Shown one piece after another: positions 7,053 through 18,381 of a DNA stretch of 64,000 nt. Source of the DNA: Methylomonas sp. AM2-LC (GTDB taxonomy: Bacteria; Pseudomonadota; Gammaproteobacteria; Methylococcales; Methylomonadaceae); contig NZ_CP157005.1 of assembly GCF_039904985.1 (NCBI RefSeq), forward strand, positions 3,491,501 through 3,555,500. Reading direction: 5' to 3'. Numbering within the stretch: position 1 is the stretch's first letter; each line of letters opens with the position of its first letter. A model generated the notes under the pieces. The model had not been told where the DNA came from. It did not search any database and saw only the letters and a list, made by a program, of their open reading frames with translations. A program made the position numbers and the translations under genes.

Positions 7053-10011
7053 CTTGCTTTTCACCTCTGTTGACTTTAACTGATTGCAATTGCGCATATT
7101 TCATTGCCGTATCCAGAGTATCCAGAAACTCGTTAACCCTAATAGGTTTGGTTAGATATCGGAAAAACCCTGCATCCAAACCTTTCTCAATATCGCGAGG
7201 CATGGCATTTGCACTAATGGCTACGACGGGAATATGACGAGTGATAGGATCATCAAGCAAGATTTTCAGGGCATTTACACCACTTATACCCGGTAAATTA
7301 ATATCCATCAGGATAACATCTGGCAGAAAATTGCGAGCTAATGCAATACCCGTTTTGGCATCGATAGCAGTTAACAAGTGAATATCGGGGCGGCGCGTAA
7401 TGAGATCTTCAACTAACATTAAATTGGCCGGATTATCCTCGACATACAACAGTGTGTGCAATTGCTCTTCAGCCTGTGTATTTTCTGGCAAAATAATTTT
7501 AGTTTTATCAGGTATAGCAAAGGTTTGCTGTGCGGTTGACATGTTTAACTCAATCCAAAACATACTGCCCTCGCCCACCTTACTTTCTACGCCAATATTG
7601 CCACCCATCCATTCAGCCAAACGCTTGGACACCACCAAACCAATACCCGTACCTTCTTCGTTACTTGTTTCTTGTCCGAGACGATTAAACGGCTGAAACA
7701 ACTGGGTAATTTTTTCGGCTATCAAACCTTCACCCGTGTCCTTGACATAAATTCGTACCACTTCCGGAGCACTAACAATACAATCTACACTCACAGCACC
7801 ATTCTCTTTGTTATACTTAATCGCGTTTGAAAGCAAATTGATAAGAATCTGTTTAACTCGGGTCCTATCGGCTTTGACGAAATAGGGTACGGCACATTTC
7901 GGAAAGGTAACGGCAATACCACGTTTTTGTGCCTGAGGCTCTATCATAACCTGACATTCGTGCATGACTTCTGCCAACGAAACCGGCTCCAGTGAGAGTG
8001 ACAGCTTTCCAGACTCAATGAGTGCCAAATCTAGAATTTCATTAATTAAGTCCAACAAATACCAACCTGCCTTAAGTATCTGTTCAACATTTTTCTTCTG
8101 TATGTCGGAAGGTGGAGGCGAACCAGTCTCTATCAGTTGCGCAAAACCAAGAATGGCGTTGAGCGGTGTCCGCAACTCATGACTCATACTGGATAAAAAG
8201 TTGGATTTGGCCTGATTTGCCTTTTCTGCCTGTGTTCTGGCACGCTCAAGCTCCACATTTTTATCATGCAGCATCTGGTCCAGATGTTTGCGCTCGGTTA
8301 AGTCTCTAGTCAATTTGGCGAAGCCACGTAAACGACCGCAATGATCTTTAATTGCTGTAATGACAACATTGGCCCAGAATAATGTACCATCCTTGCGTAA
8401 ACGCCATCCCTCATCTTCGAAACGACCTTTGTCGATAACGATATCCAGATCACGTTGCGGATGAGCACATTCAATATCTTCAGCGGGGTAAAATAGAGAA
8501 AAATGTTGACCGATAATCTCATCAGCTTGGTAACCTTTGATGCGTTGTGCGCCACTGTTCCAACTCACTACCTGCCCCTGCGGATCTAGCATCACTATCG
8601 CATAATCGGTAACGCTTTCCACCATCAGGCGAAAACTCTCTTCTGCCCAGCGCAGTTGTTCTTCCACTTTTTTACGCTGACTGATATCTCGAAGTATGCC
8701 GGTTAAGTAAAGCTGATCGCCCAACCACATTTCGCTGATTGCCATCTCTATTGGAAAAATGTCACCACTTTTGCGTTTCCCAACTACCTCACGTCCCAAC
8801 CCCTTGGCACGTATCGCACCATTGGCGCGAAAATATTCAAGATTGTTCTGCTGACGCTCTTGATCAAGTTCAGGTATTAGTAAGCTGAAGCTTTGTCCGA
8901 TCAGTTCTGCAGAGGTATAGCCCAACATCTGTTCCGCCGCTGGATTGACGGTTTTGATTAAACCGCTTTCAGCATGAATTGTAATAATGCTATCCACCAC
9001 AGTTGCCAGGATGGTTTCCATCAAGGCGGTACTATCACGTAAAGCTTGTTGCACAGCATATTTTTCGGTGACATCGCGAAATACCAACACCGCACCGATC
9101 ACCTGACCCTCACGGTCACGTATCGGTGCACAACTATCAGCAATATCGCATTCACTCTTGTCCTTGGCAATTAATATTGTATGATTCGCTAGCCCCTGCA
9201 CCGTACCATGCATCAAGGTTTCCATGACTGGGATGGTTGCCGTTATGCGGTTTTCTTTGTTGATGATGTTAAAAATATCTGAAACTGGACGACCGATTGC
9301 CTCTACCTTAGTCCAACCAGTCAGTTGTTCTGCAAGCGGATTCAAAAGTGTCACACAAGCAGCATTATCCGTTGCTATGACTGCATCACCAATTGAGTTT
9401 AGCGTCACTGCTAACCTTTCCTCGCTGGCTTGCAAAGTGAGATTAGTTTGCAGTAATTGTTTATTGGTCTGCGCCTGGATTTCAATCAAGTGATGTAGCT
9501 CAACTTCAACCTGCTTTCGTAATGTATTATCAGTTCCGATCAAGAGATAGCCAATAATAAGGTTATGCGCGTCTCGTAATGCGGTAATAGACATCACTGC
9601 AGGAAATCGGCTGCCATCCTTGCGAATATAGGTTAATTCATAAATATCCTCAATGCCGCGGGCAGCCTTAAATACCAATGCATCGAAGCCTGGCGTAATA
9701 TTTGTTCCAAATTCTATACTCAAGGCTTCGGCGTGGGCTATGATTTCCTGTGAGTCGGAAATATCAGCCGGTGTCATTTTGCTGAGTACTTCCTCAGCCT
9801 GATAGCCAAACATACGTTCAGCCCCTACATTGAAAATTTGGATAATCCCTTTTTCATCCGTTGCGATACTGGAAAAATTGATGCTGTTGAAAATTGCATT
9901 CTGCAAAGCAGTGGTTTTAAGTAAAGCCGTCTGATTCCTCATGACAGCTGCGTCTTCTCTATATAAGGAGTGAACATAAACACTCATATGATCATCGTTT
10001 GATTCGTGCAT
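7045..10011 (-). CDS. Hybrid sensor histidine kinase with four PAS domains
   Basis: A 988-residue cytoplasmic hybrid kinase with no membrane segment. Order: four PAS/PAC units (about 35-165, 200-320, 330-450, 460-575), a coiled coil, a HisKA dimerisation domain with His611 in SMSHELRTPLNAI, a HATPase_c domain (N-box NLLSNAIKYNKENG, G1 VKDTGEGL, G2 EEGTGIGLVVSKRL), and a C-terminal receiver (LLYVEDNPANL, phosphoacceptor in DVILMDINLPG, Lys in RYLTKPIR). It begins at ATG 10009-10011 and overlaps the start of the receiver-PAS gene, implying translational coupling. The third PAS has an IHAESGLIKTVNPAAE pattern typical of FixL/NtrY-like PAS, but a heme or flavin ligand cannot be judged. It probably senses redox or small molecules and passes phosphate to the downstream receiver protein. 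Confidence 0.93.
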   Translation of the reverse strand: MHESNDDHMSVYVHSLYREDAAVMRNQTALLKTTALQNAIFNSINFSSIATDEKGIIQIFNVGAERMFGYQAEEVLSKMTPADISDSQEIIAHAEALSIEFGTNITPGFDALVFKAARGIEDIYELTYIRKDGSRFPAVMSITALRDAHNLIIGYLLIGTDNTLRKQVEVELHHLIEIQAQTNKQLLQTNLTLQASEERLAVTLNSIGDAVIATDNAACVTLLNPLAEQLTGWTKVEAIGRPVSDIFNIINKENRITATIPVMETLMHGTVQGLANHTILIAKDKSECDIADSCAPIRDREGQVIGAVLVFRDVTEKYAVQQALRDSTALMETILATVVDSIITIHAESGLIKTVNPAAEQMLGYTSAELIGQSFSLLIPELDQERQQNNLEYFRANGAIRAKGLGREVVGKRKSGDIFPIEMAISEMWLGDQLYLTGILRDISQRKKVEEQLRWAEESFRLMVESVTDYAIVMLDPQGQVVSWNSGAQRIKGYQADEIIGQHFSLFYPAEDIECAHPQRDLDIVIDKGRFEDEGWRLRKDGTLFWANVVITAIKDHCGRLRGFAKLTRDLTERKHLDQMLHDKNVELERARTQAEKANQAKSNFLSSMSHELRTPLNAILGFAQLIETGSPPPSDIQKKNVEQILKAGWYLLDLINEILDLALIESGKLSLSLEPVSLAEVMHECQVMIEPQAQKRGIAVTFPKCAVPYFVKADRTRVKQILINLLSNAIKYNKENGAVSVDCIVSAPEVVRIYVKDTGEGLIAEKITQLFQPFNRLGQETSNEEGTGIGLVVSKRLAEWMGGNIGVESKVGEGSMFWIELNMSTAQQTFAIPDKTKIILPENTQAEEQLHTLLYVEDNPANLMLVEDLITRRPDIHLLTAIDAKTGIALARNFLPDVILMDINLPGISGVNALKILLDDPITRHIPVVAISANAMPRDIEKGLDAGFFRYLTKPIRVNEFLDTLDTAMKYAQLQSVKVNRGEKQDD

Positions 10012-10541
10012 GCCTTACCTTCGTGGTAATGAATAAATGCGACAGGGATTTGAATCTCACCATGGCAGGAAACGGCAGAAAACAGCATTCAATATCCACC
10101 TAAATTGCAGCAGGTATAAGGTTTTACTGACAGAATAGACATTCCTGACGAACATATCAACTCTAAGCAAGTCAGTGACGACATTTTTGTCGTTGACTGT
10201 CTCCATTTATCTACAGCATTACTTTGAATATACAAATAAAACCGGGCCCTGTATGTACGCTAACTAACATAGCCGTTTAGACCTCTTAATAGCAGGAATA
10301 AAAACCCAATCTGGTTAGCATTTTCAGGTGCTTTAATGTGTGCTGACGTACTGAAGTTAATCATTGTTAGCTGTAAATTAATCCTAAGTAGAAAACCTCT
10401 GATTGATATACCTATCTCTCGCAACAGATGCGCTTCACTTCGTTCAACACCTACAGCCCATTGATTTTAAATAATCATAAAAATTACTCTGAATAGATAC
10501 AAATTACCCTTAACAGATCGTTTATCTCAGGTAGGAAGAAC
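10012..10541. other. Intergenic region with a dispersed repeat
   Basis: A 530-base divergent gap between the hybrid kinase and an unknown membrane protein gene. No coding potential is supported. It carries one copy of the AACAGATGCGCTTCA repeat (10423-10448) also seen near 28.1 and 56.7 kb. An SD-like AGGTAGG precedes the ATG at 10542. Confidence 0.5.
10423..10448. repeat. Dispersed AACAGATGCGCTTCACTT repeat, copy 1
   Basis: Contains AACAGATGCGCTTCACTTCG followed by TTCAAC. The inverted sequence recurs at 28120-28142 and 56721-56750, always intergenic. Part of it forms a small dyad. Its function is unknown. Confidence 0.6.
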
Positions 10542-11180
10542 ATGAATATAGATACAGAATTTAATATTGGCCAAATAGATGTAGAAAACAGGTTACATCG
10601 AAAAACAGCATCGAACGCTATTAAGCGTCTGGTTCTCGCTTCTCGTTCACTGTCTACAGGAACTAAGAAAATTACTATTGAACCAACCTTATCTATTTCA
10701 CCTATTCAAGCCAACCAGTTTCATAGGAAAGCGGCAACTTATGCCATATTTGGCGATTTATTGTTTATTGTCCTGCCCTTGGTGGTGATATCGATTGTAG
10801 ATGTGAGTGTAGGCAAATCATTATTTGCATTGATTGAAACACCCGAGCTATCCTTTGGTTCCGCTGTATTGTTTGGGCAAACCATCATTAAAGTGGTATC
10901 AGGCTTTGCGAATTCAAAACCATCAGGTGCGGAACAACCGGTATTTGTGGTGGCCATGATTATTGTATTTGGTTTAGTTCCCTCCTTAGTGGTCTTGGCA
11001 TTGTTACTCAGCATTAACCCCGCACCGTATGGTTTGCAATTAGCTCAAGCGATTATTTTTGCTTTTGGAGTGATCGTTTTTTTTATATTTGGGGTAACTG
11101 GTCATGCACAATCACTGCATCATCGCAGTCGATTACTGAAAATACTGGAGCCTCAAAAAACCGATATTCCGCAAAATTAA
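10542..11180 (+). CDS. Unknown four-helix membrane protein
   Basis: A 212-residue protein that I do not recognise. The first 65 residues are hydrophilic and basic; four hydrophobic segments follow at about 68-92, 105-120 (weaker), 137-160 and 167-190, and then a short polar tail with HAQSLHHRSRLLKILEPQ. ATG 10542 has AGGTAGGAAGAAC immediately upstream. It is convergent with the end of the N-ATPase operon (100 bases apart) and divergent from the hybrid kinase, so neither neighbour is an obvious operon partner. It is a real gene by ribosome binding site, length and membrane pattern; the function is open. Confidence 0.7.
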   Translation: MNIDTEFNIGQIDVENRLHRKTASNAIKRLVLASRSLSTGTKKITIEPTLSISPIQANQFHRKAATYAIFGDLLFIVLPLVVISIVDVSVGKSLFALIETPELSFGSAVLFGQTIIKVVSGFANSKPSGAEQPVFVVAMIIVFGLVPSLVVLALLLSINPAPYGLQLAQAIIFAFGVIVFFIFGVTGHAQSLHHRSRLLKILEPQKTDIPQN

Positions 11181-11278
11181 CTGAATACCCATGCGGTTTA
11201 GCTAAATCATCAGAACAGGGTCTGTGTAAGACTAAAGCCGATAGGCTTTGATGTCTAAAATTGAATGTATCGAGTGGC

Positions 11279-12190
11279 TTAATTATCCAGAAATAGTGAT
11301 TTTTTGGGGGGCAATTTCACAGACAACGCTTCATAACCCGAAATAACATCAAAAAGCTCCTCGTCTATTGCACTCTGGCGTAAACGATGAAATGCACCAT
11401 TCAGATTTGCCAACAATTCGTCGATATTACGATCAGCACGCTCCATGGCCGCCAGTCGACTGGCATTCTCGCTGGACAAAGATTCTGCACAGGCTCGGTA
11501 CAACGAAATAAACAGATATTCGCGAATCAACTCACGCAAGGTATCGTTACCGAGTATGACTTCAGGCAAATTATTGGTTGGCCAGCGAATTTGCGATAAT
11601 TCTTGTTGCCAGTGCGCATCAAGCGGCAATAATTGTTGACTAACGGGCTGATAGAGTACACCGCTGTTTGGGTGATTATGAAAAACATAAAAATTGGCAA
11701 ATTCACCAAACACCTTATGAGCTTCGGTTTCTATTTGAATCTGCCCAATCAACGGCTGAATGGCATTGACCGAGCTGGGTACATTAAACAAACCCGTTAC
11801 TTGCAATCCCGCATCCAACAGGCGGGCTTGCATGCGTTCACCGACGGCCCACAATAGATATTTACCAGGAAGTTTGCTGAGCGCATTAATGACATAATCG
11901 GCCAATACTTCATTAAATTGACCCACCAAGCCCTGATCAGAACCAAAAACAATAGCACCACTTACATTGATTTTATGTTTTTGATCATCCCCCAGAATAA
12001 ACGGAGTTCGCCCTATAAAACAGGCTGCCAAACCTAATTCTATGGTTCGATAGTAGTCTTCCAACGCATGTACTGATTGCTCGTATTGGCTTATACTCGA
12101 GCCTGCCAAGGCTTTCATGGTGCGTACCACAGATTGCAGATCTTTAGCGCTGTTAATTTTTCTGCGCAATCCAGCTGTGCTATCGCTCAT
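11279..12190 (-). CDS. atpG: N-ATPase gamma subunit
   Basis: Central rotor stalk of the F1 part of the N-type ATPase. The 303 residues include the N-terminal helix (STAGLRRKINSAKDLQSVVRTMKALAGSSI) and the C-terminal helix (ASRLAAMERADRNIDELLANLNGAFHRLRQSAIDEELFDVISGYEAL), the two conserved ends that form the coiled shaft inside the alpha3-beta3 hexamer; the middle is divergent, as usual for N-ATPases. It is the last gene of the operon, 2 bases after atpA. The neighbouring b and c genes have N-ATPase rather than housekeeping features, so this belongs to a second ATPase; a standard F-ATPase would be expected elsewhere in the genome. Confidence 0.93.
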   Translation of the reverse strand: MSDSTAGLRRKINSAKDLQSVVRTMKALAGSSISQYEQSVHALEDYYRTIELGLAACFIGRTPFILGDDQKHKINVSGAIVFGSDQGLVGQFNEVLADYVINALSKLPGKYLLWAVGERMQARLLDAGLQVTGLFNVPSSVNAIQPLIGQIQIETEAHKVFGEFANFYVFHNHPNSGVLYQPVSQQLLPLDAHWQQELSQIRWPTNNLPEVILGNDTLRELIREYLFISLYRACAESLSSENASRLAAMERADRNIDELLANLNGAFHRLRQSAIDEELFDVISGYEALSVKLPPKKSLFLDN

Positions 12191-12192
12191 CG

Positions 12193-13761
12193 TCAGCTCT
12201 GCCCTACACTACTTGGCGCTTTAGACAAAAAACTCTCCAGCGTTTGGTGAGCAAGGTCTAATATCACCTGTCGATCTTCATCACTCAATCGATCAGCAGT
12301 TTCAAATCGGGTACGGACGGCTAAAGGTATTTTGGCTACTGCCTGCTGCACTGCAAATTCAGCGGCATTCATCTGCTCTATTGACACTGGGTCGAATAAT
12401 CCCGCCGTCAATGCCAATAGAATGACAATTTGTTCGGGTACCGCTACTGGCGAGCACTCCAGTTGCTTTAGACAAGCGCGAATGCGCTGGCCATGAGCAA
12501 TCACTTTACGCGTATCGTCATCCAAGCGCGCACCAAAACGGGCAAAAGCTTCAAGTTCCTCGAACTGTGCATAAGCCAATTTGAGATCGCCAGCAACTGC
12601 TCGATAAGTGCCACGTTGTGCCTTACCACCTACCCTGGACACAGATTTTCCGACATCAACCGCAGGCAACACCCCCAATTCGAATAAAGAGGGCGACAAA
12701 TAAATCTGACCATCGGTTATAGAAATTAGGTTGGTTGGGATATAAGCGGACATATTTTGAGCTTCGATCTCAATAATAGGCAAAGCAGTGAGAGAGCCAC
12801 CTCCATCTTCATCACGTAATTGCGTCGCTCTTTCCAATAAACGTGAGTGGATATAAAAAATATCGCCGGGAAACGCTTCCCGACCAGGTGGACGGCGTAG
12901 CAACAAAGATAGCTCACGATAAGATCTTGCATGCTGGGTCAGATCATCATACACAATCAGCACATCCCGCCCTATTTCCATAAAATGTTCGGCTATGCTG
13001 GTGGCTGCGTAAGGGGCTATATAAGCCAGACCGGGCGGATCGTTGCCCTCGGTAACGACTATCACCGTGTAGGCTAGTGCGCCTTTCTCTGCAAGAATAG
13101 AAACTGTTTTTGCCACAGAAGCAGCACGCTGTCCAATCGCGCAATATACACACAGCACATTCTGATCTTTCTGGTTTAGGATTGTATCAATCGCAATTGC
13201 GGTTTTGCCCGTTTGCCGATCCCCCATAATCAATTCGCGCTGACCACGACCAATAGGAATCATTGAATCAATGACTTTCAGTCCAGTCTGTAATGGCTCA
13301 CTAACAGGTGCCCGATTCATAATCGGTACCACCGGGCGTTCTATCGGTAGACGCTGGCTCGAAACCAACGCCCCTTTGCTATCCAGTGGCCTACCCAGCG
13401 GATCGATAACTCTGCCCAATAGCCCTTCGCCCACCGCTACATCCATCACACGCCCAGTACGCTGAACTTCATCGCCAGCCCGCAAATGCCAGTATTCACC
13501 AAGCAGTACCACACCGATTTCATCCGCATCCACATTAAAGGCTATCCCGTACACTCCATTGGGAAAAATCAATAATTCCTCGAAACCAATGCTGGGCAAA
13601 CCAGAAACTTTAGCAATTCCAGTGGCAACACTGATAATTCGCCCCACTTCACGAATTTTTAACGGTGGCGTAACGGCTTCACACTGCTGATTAATGGCAT
13701 CGAATACGACGTTGAAGGCACTGTCAAAGCTGTCGAATCGGCTATTCATCTGTTTCTGCAT
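12193..13761 (-). CDS. atpA: N-ATPase alpha subunit
   Basis: Non-catalytic nucleotide-binding subunit of the F1 head. It has 522 residues: a beta-barrel to about 110, a P-loop GDRQTGKTA at 180-188, a RecA-like core with [30 protein letters not shown], the [34 protein letters not shown] segment carrying the arginine finger region, and a C-terminal helical domain. The ATG at 13761 overlaps the atpF stop by 20 bases; a second ATG at 13749 would leave an 8-base overlap, so translation is coupled either way. It works with atpD in the same operon. Confidence 0.95.
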   Translation of the reverse strand: MQKQMNSRFDSFDSAFNVVFDAINQQCEAVTPPLKIREVGRIISVATGIAKVSGLPSIGFEELLIFPNGVYGIAFNVDADEIGVVLLGEYWHLRAGDEVQRTGRVMDVAVGEGLLGRVIDPLGRPLDSKGALVSSQRLPIERPVVPIMNRAPVSEPLQTGLKVIDSMIPIGRGQRELIMGDRQTGKTAIAIDTILNQKDQNVLCVYCAIGQRAASVAKTVSILAEKGALAYTVIVVTEGNDPPGLAYIAPYAATSIAEHFMEIGRDVLIVYDDLTQHARSYRELSLLLRRPPGREAFPGDIFYIHSRLLERATQLRDEDGGGSLTALPIIEIEAQNMSAYIPTNLISITDGQIYLSPSLFELGVLPAVDVGKSVSRVGGKAQRGTYRAVAGDLKLAYAQFEELEAFARFGARLDDDTRKVIAHGQRIRACLKQLECSPVAVPEQIVILLALTAGLFDPVSIEQMNAAEFAVQQAVAKIPLAVRTRFETADRLSDEDRQVILDLAHQTLESFLSKAPSSVGQS

Positions 13762-14533
13762 GGATTGCAGATAATCCCGGTTGCTTGATTAGTTCATCAA
13801 TACTTTGCTCCAGTATTCGCAAATAATCGGCAATACTCCACGCCAGTTTTTGACCATTGATGCTGAATTCCACGCCGCTGACCAAATCGGTTGCCGTTTC
13901 AAAATGTAATGGAATCTCTGCGGCAAAATTTTCGTTGATAACCTGCTGTATACGGTTGCGTTGTTCGGTAGGCAAGTCTAAAGTACTGCGCAATAATCCG
14001 GGCTCTGAAGCTGTTTTAATCGCTGCAGCCAATAAGGCTTTGCTGGTTTCGTCCAAGCTATGTAATCGACTGGTAAACACTTCTACCATTTGTTGTTCCA
14101 GACTGATAGTGGCAAGATCCTGCAATGTTTTTCGAGCGATGCTAAACACTGCATGCTCCGTTTTGCGCATGAGGGCTTGATTTAATTGTAAAGCTTCATT
14201 ATTTAGCGAAGCCATGCGTTTGGCTGCAAACTCATCAGCTGAAGTTCTGGCCTCTGTCAATAAGCGTTGCCGTTCTTGTTGCGCATCCAATTGTGCCTGA
14301 TTCAATAATCCAGCACGCTCCTTATCAAACGTGGCATTTTTTTTCTGAAACTCATCACATTGCAGCTGCGCCGCCGCTTGTGCTTCTTGAGTATCTGAAA
14401 TGGTTGCAGCAATGTGCCGCTCACGCTCGTCAATTGCGTGCAGTATGGGCTGATAGAGATAGCGCTTCAGCAACCAAACTAAAATTAAAAAATTGATCGC
14501 CTGCGCAATAACGGTAAACCAATCAATTAACAT
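13742..14533 (-). CDS. atpF: N-ATPase subunit b with delta-like C-terminal extension
   Basis: Peripheral stalk subunit. It has 263 residues against about 156-160 for an ordinary b subunit. Residues 5-25 form one membrane helix, 30-140 a long Gln/Ala-rich coiled coil, and about 150-255 a region resembling the C-terminal part of the delta subunit ([20 protein letters not shown], then [16 protein letters not shown]). N-ATPase operons lack a separate delta gene, and none is found here, so this fusion probably provides the attachment of the stalk to the F1 head. It lies 3 bases after atpE and overlaps atpA. Confidence 0.92.
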   Translation of the reverse strand: MLIDWFTVIAQAINFLILVWLLKRYLYQPILHAIDERERHIAATISDTQEAQAAAQLQCDEFQKKNATFDKERAGLLNQAQLDAQQERQRLLTEARTSADEFAAKRMASLNNEALQLNQALMRKTEHAVFSIARKTLQDLATISLEQQMVEVFTSRLHSLDETSKALLAAAIKTASEPGLLRSTLDLPTEQRNRIQQVINENFAAEIPLHFETATDLVSGVEFSINGQKLAWSIADYLRILEQSIDELIKQPGLSAIHAETDE

Positions 14534-14536
14534 TAT

Positions 14537-14818
14537 TTATTTTCCGGCTGCCAAATCAATGAAGTGATTCCAGAATGGATTAGCAAAAATCAAAATCATG
14601 GACACAACAAAACTGTATATGGCTGTTGACTCAATCATGGCCAATCCCACAAATAAGGTTCGGGTAATGGTAGCGGAAGCATCGGGTTGTTGTGCTAACG
14701 AAGTCAGAGCGGCCGCAACCGCGCGGCCTTCTCCCAATGCTGGCCCCAAAACACCAAGACAGGTCGTGATACCTGCAGTGATAATCGATACCATGGCGAT
14801 AATAGTCGTACTATCCAT
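14537..14818 (-). CDS. atpE: N-ATPase c subunit with two-carboxylate ion site
   Basis: Rotor ring subunit, 93 residues in two transmembrane hairpin helices. Helix 1 has GVLGPALGEGRAVAAAL (Glu30) and helix 2 has VGLAMIESTAIYSFV (Glu63-Ser64-Thr65, Tyr68). The EST plus Tyr signature is that of sodium-binding rings, and an acidic residue in helix 1 at the place of the usual Gln gives a two-carboxylate site. From such a motif alone the ion (Na+ or H+) cannot be settled, because some N-type rings with related motifs have been reported as proton-binding. AAGGAG lies 6 bases before the ATG. It sits between atpB and atpF. Confidence 0.95.
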   Translation of the reverse strand: MDSTTIIAMVSIITAGITTCLGVLGPALGEGRAVAAALTSLAQQPDASATITRTLFVGLAMIESTAIYSFVVSMILIFANPFWNHFIDLAAGK

Positions 14819-14849
14819 AAAAGCTCCTTAAGATTGCGGGTTTTTCATT

Positions 14850-15545
14850 TCAACTAGCCATTTTTTTAGGCGGTTCGTGTGGATTGCTCTGCATGGCAGC
14901 AGCCAAATACACCGCCGCCAGTATGCTGAATATATACGCCTGTACCATGCCGGTTAGTAAACCTAGCAGACTCATGACAATAGGAAACAAAAACGGCGTG
15001 ATTGTCAACAGAATAGCCACTATCATAGAGCCGCTCATAATATTGCCAAACAAACGCACCGCCAGTGCTAATGTTCTGGAAATCTCGCTGATAATATTGA
15101 AAGGTAGCATAATAAAAGTTGGCTCAAGATAAGACTTAAGATAACCGCGCAAACCTTGATATTCAATCCCAGCTAACGGTGCCGCCACAAACACGCACAA
15201 TGCCAAAGCGGCAGTAGTGGAAAGCGATCCGGTCGGTGGTTCGTAACCAGGAAAAATTGTGCAAAAATTAGCCAGCGCAATGAATAAAAAAAGTGTTCCC
15301 AAAAAACCAACAAACTGTCTGGCGTTGCTAAGACCGACTTCTTCAATTTGCTTAAGGATAGCCAACACCACAATCTCCAAACAATTTTGCCAGCGAGAAC
15401 GTTGTAAATCAGTCGATAAATGGCGTGTCACTAATCTGGAGCCAACCACCAGTACCAACATTAACAACCAGGTAAATACAATAGTGGCATTGAGCTTTAA
15501 AAATCCGTATTGCCAAAAAATTATCTGATCGGGACTAAGGTGCAT
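14850..15545 (-). CDS. atpB: N-ATPase a subunit
   Basis: Stator membrane subunit forming the ion half-channels beside the c ring. It has 231 residues with about five to six membrane helices. The conserved essential arginine is in the SEISRTLALAVRLFGNIMSGS segment, in the LAVRLFGN motif. It overlaps the end of atpR by 11 bases, so the two are translationally coupled. Its length and short N-terminus are typical of the N-type version. It probably pairs functionally with the two-carboxylate c subunit encoded 31 bases downstream. Confidence 0.94.
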   Translation of the reverse strand: MHLSPDQIIFWQYGFLKLNATIVFTWLLMLVLVVGSRLVTRHLSTDLQRSRWQNCLEIVVLAILKQIEEVGLSNARQFVGFLGTLFLFIALANFCTIFPGYEPPTGSLSTTAALALCVFVAAPLAGIEYQGLRGYLKSYLEPTFIMLPFNIISEISRTLALAVRLFGNIMSGSMIVAILLTITPFLFPIVMSLLGLLTGMVQAYIFSILAAVYLAAAMQSNPHEPPKKMAS

Positions 15546-15849
15546 GACCTACCTCTTTAGTAGTATTGAGCAGAGATTTAGCAGAACCAACCAAGCGATT
15601 GATAAGCAAACGCGCCATGACAAAGCCTGACAAACAAATCAACAGGCGCAGCCAATCTCCGTCAGCTATCCAATAAAAACCAAATAGCGTAACGCTCATC
15701 CTTAGTAATAAACTGCCAATAAACCATACAGCAGGATACTGACTGGCAAGACTCTTACGAATCGTCCACCACAGGCCTCCGAAAAATAAGGCCCCCAAAA
15801 GCACGCCCAGCATCCACACCAAAAGCCCGATTAACGGATCAATCATCAT
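15535..15849 (-). CDS. atpR: N-ATPase AtpR subunit
   Basis: A small membrane protein specific to N-ATPase operons. From the chosen ATG it has 104 residues with three hydrophobic helices (IGLLVWMLGVLLGALFFGGLW, then AVWFIGSLLLRMSVTLFGFYW, then the LRLLICLSGFVMARLLINRLV helix). The charged Arg in helix 2 is a known feature of the family, proposed to face the a-c interface. The frame is open further upstream (to 15918), but three closely spaced ATGs at 15855, 15849 and 15846 follow the overlap with atpQ and give the normal family length. It is coupled to atpQ (11-base overlap) and atpB. Confidence 0.85.
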   Translation of the reverse strand: MMIDPLIGLLVWMLGVLLGALFFGGLWWTIRKSLASQYPAVWFIGSLLLRMSVTLFGFYWIADGDWLRLLICLSGFVMARLLINRLVGSAKSLLNTTKEVGHAP

Positions 15850-16189
15850 TTTCATCACCTTTGTCCTGCTCTTCGGTTTGTATGGCTTGATGTTCTTTTG
15901 CAATCCACTGCCAGGCATTAAAACAACCCAGCACCAATCCAGCCATCAGCAAAGCCAAAGTCCAGGAATGTCGGCCGCTATAATGCCTATCCAACCACAA
16001 TCCCAACCCGGCTCCTAGTAAAGTGGGTATCACCACTGACCAACCGATCAATCCCATCATGCCCAAACCAAACCACACCCCAGGGGTATTATGCCGCTGG
16101 GCCTTAATCTTGCGCTGTGCTTTGCAACCAACCTTTTCGCCGAGACTGACGGTCTTCTTTAGTATTTTAGGTGTTTTTGGGTTATTCAT
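15839..16189 (-). CDS. atpQ: N-ATPase AtpQ subunit (AtpI-like)
   Basis: AtpI/AtpQ family membrane protein, probably assisting rotor assembly or Mg/Ca handling of the ATPase. From ATG 16187-16189 (MNNPKTPK) it has 116 residues: a basic Lys/Arg-rich N-terminus, helix 1 (GVWFGLGMMGLIGWSVVIPT), a second hydrophobic stretch with the LLGAGLGLWLD motif, helix TLALLMAGLVLGCFNAWQWI, and an acidic tail. The longer frame to 16270 lies entirely inside atpC and is not preferred. The 8-base overlap with atpC and 11-base overlap with atpR mark a tightly coupled operon. Confidence 0.86.
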   Translation of the reverse strand: MNNPKTPKILKKTVSLGEKVGCKAQRKIKAQRHNTPGVWFGLGMMGLIGWSVVIPTLLGAGLGLWLDRHYSGRHSWTLALLMAGLVLGCFNAWQWIAKEHQAIQTEEQDKGDENDD

Positions 16190-16571
16190 GCTGAAAAGAG
16201 GCAAAGCGCCGCAAAAAGCCCGCTTCCAGTTTTGCATTAATAGCACGTATATTGCGTTCTTGCTCATCAAGTGTCAAAAACTCCGCATCCACCAGATGTC
16301 GCAATTGCGAAAGATCGCAACCGCCGACAGCTCGACGCACGGACACACGGACATCCTGACCAGTTTTAACCAATACACCTTCATCGACAGCCAGATACAC
16401 ATCTCCCTCCGCAACTGTTTGGTAACATAAAATTCCGGGTGACAAAGCCGCTACGCAGTCGCGCCGCTGCGGTAAAATGCCAAAACAACCCTCATGCGTA
16501 TCAAACACTATGCGCAGTACTTCAGACTTTTCTGCAAATACATGAGATGGCATTAACACCTTAAGATTCAC
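16182..16571 (-). CDS. atpC: N-ATPase epsilon subunit
   Basis: Foot of the central stalk. The 129 residues carry the N-terminal beta-sandwich (LKVLMPSHVFAEKSEVLRI, GCFGILPQRRDCVAALSPGIL) and a short C-terminal helical part (EFLTLDEQERNIRAINAKLEAGFLRRFA). It appears to start at GTG 16569-16571, with a G-rich ribosome site (GGGGGATAA) overlapping the atpD stop; an ATG at 16553 would truncate the first strand. It is the second gene of the operon, 2 bases after atpD, and slightly shorter than housekeeping epsilon. Confidence 0.9.
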   Translation of the reverse strand: MNLKVLMPSHVFAEKSEVLRIVFDTHEGCFGILPQRRDCVAALSPGILCYQTVAEGDVYLAVDEGVLVKTGQDVRVSVRRAVGGCDLSQLRHLVDAEFLTLDEQERNIRAINAKLEAGFLRRFASFQHE

Positions 16572-16573
16572 GC

Positions 16574-18381
<1,808 letters not shown>

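Noticed and set aside
15850..15918. Longer start for atpR
   Set aside because: It would bury most of the extension in atpQ and adds a basic segment unlike the family; a later ATG cluster fits better.
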